DNA from: a virus
Strand: one strand, 5' to 3'
IMG/VR virus record: IMGVR_UViG_3300011258_000957
Span: 1-20,433 of that record
DNA: 20,433 nucleotides
Part shown: piece after piece, positions 5,590 to 12,205 of the stretch
Position numbering within the stretch: the first letter of the stretch is position 1
Layout: each line of letters opens with the position of its first letter
Position numbers and translations under genes: made by a program
The notes under the pieces: generated by a model
Seen by the model: the letters and a program-made list of their open reading frames with translations, nothing else
Database searches by the model: none
Told to the model about the DNA's origin: nothing

Positions 5590-6212
5590 TGGCAATTTCA
5601 ACGTTTTCTGAATTGAGCATAGCCATCGCCTCTTGGCTAAACCGCTCTGACTTGACGGCGACCATTCCAACGTTCATTGCCATGGCAGAGGCTCGTTTCA
5701 ATCGAGACGTTAAGCACTGGCGCATGGAAAAAACGGCCAGCTTGTCGTTTTCTGGTCAATTTGCGGGCATTCCGTCTGATTGGGTGCAAACTGACACCAT
5801 CACAGCCTCAACGGCAAATGGTCCTGTTTTCCTTGCGCCGATGTCGTCGGCGGATATGGCGCAGCGCAGGCAGGCGGGCGCTGACACATCTGGCGCACCG
5901 GCTTACTTTAGGATGACGGCAGGGCAATTTGAGATTTTCCCAACGCCTGACGCCACTTACTCGGGGTCGATTAATTACATTTCAAAATTGCCAGCGCTTG
6001 GCGACGATACGGCGACAAATTGGATTTTGTCATATCACCCAGACGCGTATTTATACACAGCTTTAACACATTCCGCGCCATTTCTAGGCGAGGACGAAAG
6101 GACAGCCGTTTGGGCGGCGTTGTCCAAATCTGCAATTGACGCAATAAATGCAGACGGCAGGCGCTCGCAAGTTAGCTCTGGTGTTAAAATGAGATTGAAG
6201 GGAATGTCCTGA
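5589..6212 (+). CDS. Head-tail adaptor protein (SU10-like)
   Basis: The protein has 207 residues and starts at 5589 with a one-base TGATG overlap. The N-terminal 50 residues (AIASWLNRSDLTATIPTFIA, then MAEARFNRDVKHWRME) have the helical pattern of the phage adaptor family: a W-L-N-R-x-D-L helix and then an A-E-x-R-x-N-R helix. These proteins form a ring under the portal and join the tail. The central part (about 50-140) contains the PSDWVQTDTI and FEIFPTP strands usual in the family, and a final helical part follows. It lies in the tail gene block, although the portal gene is 9 kb away. No defect is seen. Confidence 0.75.
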   Translation: MAISTFSELSIAIASWLNRSDLTATIPTFIAMAEARFNRDVKHWRMEKTASLSFSGQFAGIPSDWVQTDTITASTANGPVFLAPMSSADMAQRRQAGADTSGAPAYFRMTAGQFEIFPTPDATYSGSINYISKLPALGDDTATNWILSYHPDAYLYTALTHSAPFLGEDERTAVWAALSKSAIDAINADGRRSQVSSGVKMRLKGMS

Positions 6213-7123
6213 TGGCCACGATGACGTTAACAGATCCGACCATTTCTGGGTCCAATAATACGTGGGGCGCAACACTAAACGCAAACCACACGCTGATCGA
6301 AAACGCTTTCAACGGCGCAAGCCAAATTGAGCCGGCACTATCTGAGGGTGGCTGGGAGATTGGCGCGACTACCATCCTAGCGACTGGTGCAGAAATAAAT
6401 TTGCTAGATGGGGTCACTTACACACTGACCGATCTAAACGGATTGACGGCCAGCATCACGGAGCTAAATTATAGCGCCGGGGTGACAAGCGCCATACAGA
6501 CGCAAATCAACACGTTGCGCGGCACGTCATCTGGGGCCTCTGACCCTGCGGCTCCGGTCGCGAATATGCTGCACTACCAAACCGCAGACAATCTTTTAAA
6601 AATTAGAAACGAGGCAAACGACGCTTTCATCACGATTGGCCACGTCAGACAGTCAGAAAACGAGTGGCAGCCGCACATTGGCGGCAAGCGGGTTAAGAGC
6701 GTAGAAGCCACGATGACCGCCGGAACGACGCCAGACGACAGCCTAGTCACGCAAACTGGCATTAAAAGCTACGTTGACGCGCTGATTACTAAAACCGGGA
6801 CAGCGCCAGTTTTCGGCGTGCGGGCGTTTTGCGTTTGGGACGGCACAGGATTGACCGGCGCGACTACGCCACAAGCGTCGGGCAATATCGGCACGCTGAC
6901 CAAGGACGCAATCGGGCAGTGGACTGTCACTTTCACGACAGCGCTACCCGATGCGAATTACGCCGTGACCTATACCGCTGGAACAACGTCCGCGAGCGAT
7001 GGAGCTCAGAATACAGTAAACGTTTTTTCAACGTCAACGGGCGGTTTTTCTTTCACAATTTCCGACGCGACGGGGAATGATTACAGAGACGCTAATTACA
7101 ACAGCTTTACGGTTGTACGCTAA
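6212..7123 (+). CDS. Tail fibre-like protein
   Basis: This 303-residue protein starts by TGATG overlap. The N-terminal NNTWGATLNANHTLIENAF is the stretch often found at the start of phage fibre or tail-attached proteins. Residues 50-95 contain imperfect repeats of the E-L-N-x-L-x-G-V-T kind (AEINLLDGVT, then TDLNGLTA, then ITELNYSAGVT), typical of trimeric fibre shafts. A linker of about 100 residues follows. The last 100 residues (FCVWDGTGLTG, GQWTVTFTTALPDANYAV and onward) resemble a beta-rich head domain found at fibre tips. It is probably a trimeric receptor-binding or tail-associated fibre. At this length it is short, so a second fibre (perhaps the gene at 19830) may extend the host-contact apparatus. 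Confidence 0.7.
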   Translation: MATMTLTDPTISGSNNTWGATLNANHTLIENAFNGASQIEPALSEGGWEIGATTILATGAEINLLDGVTYTLTDLNGLTASITELNYSAGVTSAIQTQINTLRGTSSGASDPAAPVANMLHYQTADNLLKIRNEANDAFITIGHVRQSENEWQPHIGGKRVKSVEATMTAGTTPDDSLVTQTGIKSYVDALITKTGTAPVFGVRAFCVWDGTGLTGATTPQASGNIGTLTKDAIGQWTVTFTTALPDANYAVTYTAGTTSASDGAQNTVNVFSTSTGGFSFTISDATGNDYRDANYNSFTVVR

Positions 7124-8607
7124 TGCCGCTAGTCCCAATTACACCGCCACCAGGCGTGAAAGATGCCGGCACTGACCTGCAAAGCTCTGGCCGTTGGCTT
7201 GACGCGTCTTTGGTACGGTGGCGCGAGGGCGCCTTGCGTCCGGTTGGCGGCTGGCGTGAACGGGTAGCCAATGCAACGGCAAGCCCAGCGCGGGGTTTGA
7301 TCGCATGGCAGGACAACGACGGGGATAGATGGTCCGCAATTGGCGACGCCACAACCTTAAAAGTAATTACTGGCGGCGGCGCGGTTTCAGACGTCACGCC
7401 TGCGGGCTTGTCTGCGGGGCTGACTGACGCTGCGATTAATACAGGTTACGGCGGCGGGTATTATGGGCTTGGGACTTTCGGCACCCCGCGCGCAACTACC
7501 GGCACTTATTCAGAAGTCACAACGTGGGCTTTGGATACATGGGGCGAGGATCTTATTGCCTGTTCTTCGGCTGACGGGGGCTTATATCAGTGGGACACAA
7601 GCGTCGGATCCGCAACGGTTGCTGCGATTATAAGCGGCGCGCCAACGGGGTGCGCAAGTTTTGTTGTGACAGAGGAGCGGTTTTTGATGGCGTTGGGCGC
7701 TGCAAGTGATCCGCGTTTGGTGAAATGGTCAGACCAAGAGGACAATAACGTTTGGGCGGCGGCGGCGACAAATCAAGCGGGCGATTTTACGTTACAGACG
7801 CCTGGGCAAATCATGTGCGGCACTCGGATGCGCGGGATAACGCTAATTTTGACCGATGTTGACGCTCACACGGCGAGCTATCAAGGTCCGCCTTTTGTTT
7901 ACGGGTTCCAGCGAATTGGGTCCGCTTGCGGCATCATATCGCGAAAAGCGGTTGCAGTTACGGACGCGGGCGCATTTTGGATGGGCGCGCGGGGATTTTT
8001 CCGAACGGACGGTCAAGCCGTTCAACCTATCGCATGTGACGTGTTTGACAAGATTTTTAGCGATATAAACGAAGCGCAGCAGTCTAAGATTTGGGCGATG
8101 GCCTTGGCTGAATTCAACGAGGTCTGGTTTTTTTATCCGTCGCAATCGGGAACCGAAATAGACAAATATGTAAGCTATGATTATGCGCGCGGCATTTGGT
8201 CTTGCGGTTCACTGGCTCGAACTTGCGGCTTTTCTCGCGGCGTCTTTTCTTATCCTAATATGGCCGCCCCGGATCTTGAAATTTACGAGCATGAAGTTGG
8301 AAACAATTATGACGGCGGCGAGGTTTTCGCTGAAACGGCGCCGTTTATGATGGGGGAAGGCGATCGAATGATGATGGCTAAAAGCCTTTTGACGGATGAG
8401 GAGACGCAGGGCAGCGTGTCAATTACATTTAAGACAAAGGCATATGCAAACGGCGACACAGACACGCACGGACCATTTACACCGCAAAGCCCCACAGACG
8501 TTAGATTCACTGGCCGAACGGTGCAAATGCGGGTGTCTGGGTCGTCTTTGTCAGATTGGACGGTGGGCCGGATGCGCTTAGACGTTTCGGCTAGGGGGCG
8601 GCGATGA
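7123..8607 (+). CDS. Tail hub / DNA stabilisation protein (P22 gp10-like)
   Basis: This 494-residue protein is all-beta in character. Short strands recur with Trp and Gly (RWREGALRPVGGWRERV near the N-terminus, AVTDAGAFWMGARGFFRTDG in the middle, FNEVWFFYPSQSGTEID and SYDYARGIWSCG later). This is like the propeller-like stabilisation proteins of P22-type tails, which close the portal channel after DNA packaging; P22 gp10 is of similar length. The N-terminal EG-x-LRPVGGW phrase is common in these phage proteins. It sits between the fibre and the C1q-like gene, in keeping with a tail role. The start overlaps the previous stop by one base (TAATG). Similarity is judged by eye, so other beta-rich tail proteins remain possible. 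Confidence 0.6.
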   Translation: MPLVPITPPPGVKDAGTDLQSSGRWLDASLVRWREGALRPVGGWRERVANATASPARGLIAWQDNDGDRWSAIGDATTLKVITGGGAVSDVTPAGLSAGLTDAAINTGYGGGYYGLGTFGTPRATTGTYSEVTTWALDTWGEDLIACSSADGGLYQWDTSVGSATVAAIISGAPTGCASFVVTEERFLMALGAASDPRLVKWSDQEDNNVWAAAATNQAGDFTLQTPGQIMCGTRMRGITLILTDVDAHTASYQGPPFVYGFQRIGSACGIISRKAVAVTDAGAFWMGARGFFRTDGQAVQPIACDVFDKIFSDINEAQQSKIWAMALAEFNEVWFFYPSQSGTEIDKYVSYDYARGIWSCGSLARTCGFSRGVFSYPNMAAPDLEIYEHEVGNNYDGGEVFAETAPFMMGEGDRMMMAKSLLTDEETQGSVSITFKTKAYANGDTDTHGPFTPQSPTDVRFTGRTVQMRVSGSSLSDWTVGRMRLDVSARGRR

Positions 8608-9254
8608 CAGCGCCGTTTTTACCGTCACCTGGCGGGAATTGGCAGGAGTGGGGCCAATCTTTAGTCCGGGCTTTAGGTCGAGTGCTTGGGCAGCTTCAAT
8701 TCAAAAATCAATACAGCAGCGCCGCAGTTGATGGCGCGTTACTTTGGGATGCGTCTAGCTCTTATCCAGTTGTAAGCAAGGACGGGGAATGGCGACAGGT
8801 TGTCCTAGCTAACGGCTACGGCCAATTTTCGAAAGACGCGGACATTTCTGCGGCGTCAACGGATACGGCGTATTCCATCACATTTGACGATCCGTCAATC
8901 TTTTCAGCGGTTAGCAGATCCGGCAGTCAAATCTCTGTGTTGGAGGGCGGGTTGTACAAGGTCAGCTACGGGGCGCAGATTTTTAGCACCTCTGCCAGCA
9001 CTGTAGTGTTTCGCCTCTGGCTGTCGAGAAACGGTGCGGATATTGCGGGCAGTATGGTTATGGGGCATATGCACAGCAATCAAGACACATCCCATCTTGG
9101 GCGCGTGTCTATAGTGGCTTTGAGTGGTGGCGATCATCTCGAAGTAAAATGGTCAACCGATAGCACCCACGGAAGTCTAAAGGCGCAGCCCGCTACGGCG
9201 TATGCTCCTGCGTCTGCGTCCGCGCATGTATTGCTAACAAGAGTACACGGATGA
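8604..9254 (+). CDS. Tail-associated protein with C1q/TNF-like domain
   Basis: This 216-residue protein overlaps the previous gene by ATGA. Residues 5-35 (PSPGGNWQEWGQSLVRALGR) form an amphipathic segment that could attach it to the tail. The last 130 residues look like a compact jelly roll of the C1q/TNF type: a first strand pair (YSITFDD), a central VLEGGLYKVSYGAQI, then TVVFRLWLSRNGADIAGS, VSIVALSGGDHLEVKW and a final strand SASAHVLLTRVHG. Domains of this fold trimerise and often bind receptors, so a role at the tail tip in host recognition is likely, though this is inference. No signal peptide is seen. Its neighbours are both tail or structural genes. Confidence 0.65.
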   Translation: MTAPFLPSPGGNWQEWGQSLVRALGRVLGQLQFKNQYSSAAVDGALLWDASSSYPVVSKDGEWRQVVLANGYGQFSKDADISAASTDTAYSITFDDPSIFSAVSRSGSQISVLEGGLYKVSYGAQIFSTSASTVVFRLWLSRNGADIAGSMVMGHMHSNQDTSHLGRVSIVALSGGDHLEVKWSTDSTHGSLKAQPATAYAPASASAHVLLTRVHG

Positions 9255-9652
9255 CGCCTAATATTTGGGACTACAGAGAACCGTTAGAGCGAGCTTTGCA
9301 GTATAGCGGCGGGACGCATACGTTCGAGGATGTGGCGCAAATGGTTTTTGATCAGCGGGCGCAGTTGTGGCCAAATGGTCGAAGTGTTGCGGTTACTGAG
9401 GTTATAACATACCCGCGCAAGCGGATACTGCATTGCTTTTTAGCTGGTGGCAAAATGTCAGAAATCATTGAAATGATGCCACACGCTGCGCAATGGGGCG
9501 CGTCTGTGGGGTGTGCTGGCTTTACAATTGCGGGCCGTAAAGGTTGGAAGCGCGTACTCGATCGGCACGGATGGAAGCCTACTTTCACAGTTCTAGAAAT
9601 ACCGATAAAACAGTGCTATAATAAGCGCAAATCAGAGGAGACGGCGGCATGA
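9251..9652 (+). CDS. GNAT-fold-like phage protein
   Basis: This 133-residue protein overlaps the C1q-like gene by ATGA. Its order of elements resembles a small phage acetyltransferase-like family: an N-terminal helix (RALQYSGGTHTFEDVAQMV), strands (AQLWPNGRSVAVTEVITYP and KRILHCFLAGG), a helix (EIIEMMPHAAQWGASVGC) and the end AGFTIAGRKGWKRVLDRHGWKP. The G-R-K-G-W and H-G-W-K-P phrases are typical. The usual acetyl-CoA loop (R/Q-x-x-G-x-G/A) is absent, so enzymatic activity is doubtful. Proteins of this kind are repeatedly found inside podovirus structural operons, next to internal-virion genes. A role in assembly, injection or host modification would be guesswork. Confidence 0.65.
   Translation: MTPNIWDYREPLERALQYSGGTHTFEDVAQMVFDQRAQLWPNGRSVAVTEVITYPRKRILHCFLAGGKMSEIIEMMPHAAQWGASVGCAGFTIAGRKGWKRVLDRHGWKPTFTVLEIPIKQCYNKRKSEETAA
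9614..9622 (+). promoter_or_regulatory. Possible internal extended -10 promoter
   Basis: TGCTATAAT fits the extended -10 form (TGnTATAAT) and lies in an AT-rich patch at the end of the GNAT-like gene. No -35 box is seen at 17 bases. A start near 9629 would just include the GAGGAG binding site (9635-9640) of the next gene and could boost internal-virion genes. Confidence 0.3.
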
Positions 9653-10236
9653 GCGGCGGCGGCAAAGGTGGCACAAGCACAAGCAGCGTAAGGGTTCCGG
9701 CGTGGCTTGAAGAAGCCATGAGGCAAAACGTTTCACAAGCGCAGGATGCTGCGAAAATTGGCTTTGTGCCTTACTCTGGGCCTGACGTTGCGGCGTTGTC
9801 GCCCGGTCAAATGGCAGCGATGCAGGGCACAAATCAGGCTGCGCAAGCGTTTGGCGTCCCTCAATCGGACTTCATGTCGGGCTTGCCTGCGGCGCAGGAC
9901 TTTGGAGGCGTGCGCGGTTACAGCGCGGCGCCAGTATTCCAGCAGGCGCAGGGGCAGATTGATCCAGGACAAGCGGCGGCTTTAAACGCGCCATTTATTG
10001 ACCCAATGACCGGGCAGGGCGGCACGTCTTACGCGCAGCAGCCTGCTACGGTGCAGCATAGCGGTGGGGGCAATTCATCGACGCCGATCGCGGCGCCTGC
10101 GGGTGACGGTGGGGGCTACACAAGTTTCTCGGACATGTTCGACGGGGGTGGCCCCGGCGCATCTGGTGGTGCCTTCCAAGGCGGCGGGCTTTTGTCAGAT
10201 TTCGCTAATGCTCGTTCACTGAGGAGGAACCAATAA
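9649..10236 (+). CDS. Internal virion-type protein, Ala/Gln/Gly-rich
   Basis: This 195-residue protein overlaps the previous gene by ATGA and has GAGGAG at 9635-9640. The N-terminus MSGGGKGGTSTSSVRVPAWL, followed by GFVPYSGPDVAALSPGQMAAMQ, matches a widespread uncharacterised podovirus protein that begins with a Gly/Ser stretch and then P-x-W-L and Y-x-G-P-x-V-A-A-x-x-P-x-Q. Residues 75-155 are disordered and rich in Ala, Gln and Gly. Residues 157-188 (YTSFSDMFDGGGPGASGG and onward) match the start of the protein at 5023, and only seven residues follow. It is probably a minor virion or internal head component encoded before the transglycosylase and ejection proteins; the function is not known. 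Confidence 0.7.
   Translation: MSGGGKGGTSTSSVRVPAWLEEAMRQNVSQAQDAAKIGFVPYSGPDVAALSPGQMAAMQGTNQAAQAFGVPQSDFMSGLPAAQDFGGVRGYSAAPVFQQAQGQIDPGQAAALNAPFIDPMTGQGGTSYAQQPATVQHSGGGNSSTPIAAPAGDGGGYTSFSDMFDGGGPGASGGAFQGGGLLSDFANARSLRRNQ
10117..10212 (+). repeat. Shared coding segment, copy 2
   Basis: This encodes residues 157-188 of the protein at 9649 and matches the segment encoded at 5050-5142, in the same orientation. The 5 kb between the copies holds the rest of the gene at 5023, the adaptor, fibre, gp10-like, C1q-like and GNAT-like genes, and most of the gene at 9649. Confidence 0.7.
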
Positions 10237-10868
10237 TGTCAGGCGCAGGAAATCCAAACGTTTACCAGCAGAGCGCGGGCGCTTATCAGGGCGCATTGGG
10301 CGGAACGGCGCAGGCTATGGGCGGCCCTGACATTGGGGCGTTTATGAACCCATACACGCAAGCAGTTGCTTCGCAAACAATGGGCGACCTGGAGCGCCAA
10401 AGGCAAATGGCGGGGCAAAACACAGCGGCGCAGGCGCAGGCAGCGGGTGCTTTTGGCGGATCTCGGCACGGAGTGGCGGACGCTTTAACTAATGAAGCAT
10501 TCGCACGACAGGGCGCGCAAGCGTTAGCGGGTCTTAATCAGCAGGGATTCAACACGGCTCTAAGCGCGGCGCAAAATCAGCAACAAATTGGAATGCAGGG
10601 CGCGAGCCAGTTAGGGCAATTAGCTGGTCAAGGGTTCGGGTTTGGTCAACAGATTGGCAACCAACAAGCGCAGCAGGGTGCCTTTACGCAGGGATTAAAT
10701 CAGGCCGTGATTGACGCGGCTAAAGGGCAATTTTCGGGCTACACTGGCGCGCCAATGCAATCCGCTGGGTCTTTGGCTGGATTGCTTGGCGCAACGCAGC
10801 CCGGGCAGACAACGACGCAAAGTCAGCAGCCCGGGCTGTTCAACTATTTGTCTTTGGCGATGCTTTAA
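10236..10868 (+). CDS. Internal virion-type protein, Gln/Ala-rich
   Basis: This 210-residue protein has a strong binding site (GAGGAGGAA at 10221-10229) and a TAATG overlap. The core [20 protein letters not shown], followed by [20 protein letters not shown] and [20 protein letters not shown], is a pattern common in podovirus proteins encoded next to ejection proteins. Residues 100-150 are Gln/Gly-rich helical repeats ([32 protein letters not shown]). The composition suggests a helical, loosely folded protein packed within the head and ejected with DNA, by analogy with P22 and T7 internal proteins. No enzyme motif or membrane helix is evident. Confidence 0.7.
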   Translation: MSGAGNPNVYQQSAGAYQGALGGTAQAMGGPDIGAFMNPYTQAVASQTMGDLERQRQMAGQNTAAQAQAAGAFGGSRHGVADALTNEAFARQGAQALAGLNQQGFNTALSAAQNQQQIGMQGASQLGQLAGQGFGFGQQIGNQQAQQGAFTQGLNQAVIDAAKGQFSGYTGAPMQSAGSLAGLLGATQPGQTTTQSQQPGLFNYLSLAML

Positions 10869-12205
10869 TGAGTGCAGATAGGTACAGGGACGCAATCAAT
10901 CAAGCGGCGCAGCGCCACGGTGTGCCACCTGATTTGTTTTCTAGGCTTATCAAGCAAGAGAGCCAATTCAATCAAGGCGCAGTTTCTCCACGCGGGGCTA
11001 TTGGCTTGGCGCAGCTTATGCTGCCGACGGCGCGCGAATTGGGCGTTGATCCATATGATTTTGCGCAGAATTTGGATGGCGGCGCGCGATACTTGGCGCA
11101 ACAGCACAAGGATTTCGGGGATTGGGGATTGGCTTTAGCCGCATACAATGCAGGCCCCGGAAACGTTAGAAAATACGGCGGCGTTCCGCCGTTCAAAGAG
11201 ACGCAAAACTATTTAAAAGCCATTTTGGGGGGGCAGGACATGCCGGAAACGATCAGCACAAGGTCCGCGCCTCTTGCTCAACAGCGGCCATCAGCTTACC
11301 CACAAGCGCCAAGCCCTGCGGGGGCGGCTACGCAGCAGCAGCGGCCAAGGCTGGGCGAAGAGACGCGCAGCCGCTTATCAATGGCACTAGAGGGACTAAC
11401 GCTAAACCCAAATCAGGGGGTTATTGCTATTGCGCAGGATCGGCTTGCGAAGGCACAATCCGCGCGAGGCGCAAATAAAACAATGGACTACCTGCGTTCG
11501 ATTGGCCGCGATGACTTGGCGGGCGCGGTTGAAACTGGCGGTCTTGATGTTCAAACGGCTTTCAAGGTCGCGCTAACCCCGCAAAGGGTTGCAGATTATC
11601 AAGGGACCATTCCCGTTGGGTACATTATGAACCCTGATGGCTCTATTTCGCCAATGCCTGGATCGCCGCAAGAGCTGGAGATTAGGCAGGCTGAGGAACA
11701 GGCAAGGCAGCAACAGGAAGCGTCTGACGCGGCTGGGGGGGTCAAGGGGTTTGTTGTCGGTCGCTCGGTTGATCGCTTGGTTGATATGATTGACAGCGAG
11801 GGATTGTTTAATCTTCCAGAGGCCGGAATTGCTGGCAATGTGCTGGCGCATCTGGGCGTCAATCAAGAGGCTACCGACTTTAAAAACGAGCTTTCCACGG
11901 TTCAATCCAACGCGGCGTTTGACCGCTTGCAGGCAATGCGCGACGCATCGAAAACTGGTGGCGCATTGGGTGCGGTTTCTGAAAGGGAGCTAGTCCTCTT
12001 GCAGAGCGCGTACGGCAATTTGGAGCAAAGTAGCAGTCCTCAACTTTTGCGTGACAATTTAATGACGATTAAGCGGATTATGACCAAAATTGAAAGTGAC
12101 CCGATTGCAAGTCTGGCCTACTCTGGAGACATAAGTGGGGCAAGGCAATTGCAGGCATCTAAAGGCGGCGGGTTTACATTTACGGGAAGCGCAGGCGGGA
12201 GCTGA
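10868..12205 (+). CDS. Virion-associated lytic transglycosylase (SLT domain)
   Basis: This 445-residue protein starts with a TAATG overlap. Residues 5-120 form a soluble lytic transglycosylase domain. Glu31 in LIKQESQF is the catalytic acid, [10 protein letters not shown] (42-51) is the substrate-loop motif, and [12 protein letters not shown] (around 93-96) is the conserved tyrosine region. The enzyme would cut peptidoglycan during DNA entry. Residues 125-160 form a Pro/Gln/Ala linker. The remaining 280 residues are mostly helical and unrecognised, ending in a Gly/Ser-rich tip. The lack of a signal peptide, the long helical extension and the position between internal-virion genes argue for an ejected virion enzyme, not the lysis endolysin. 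Confidence 0.85.
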   Translation: MSADRYRDAINQAAQRHGVPPDLFSRLIKQESQFNQGAVSPRGAIGLAQLMLPTARELGVDPYDFAQNLDGGARYLAQQHKDFGDWGLALAAYNAGPGNVRKYGGVPPFKETQNYLKAILGGQDMPETISTRSAPLAQQRPSAYPQAPSPAGAATQQQRPRLGEETRSRLSMALEGLTLNPNQGVIAIAQDRLAKAQSARGANKTMDYLRSIGRDDLAGAVETGGLDVQTAFKVALTPQRVADYQGTIPVGYIMNPDGSISPMPGSPQELEIRQAEEQARQQQEASDAAGGVKGFVVGRSVDRLVDMIDSEGLFNLPEAGIAGNVLAHLGVNQEATDFKNELSTVQSNAAFDRLQAMRDASKTGGALGAVSERELVLLQSAYGNLEQSSSPQLLRDNLMTIKRIMTKIESDPIASLAYSGDISGARQLQASKGGGFTFTGSAGGS

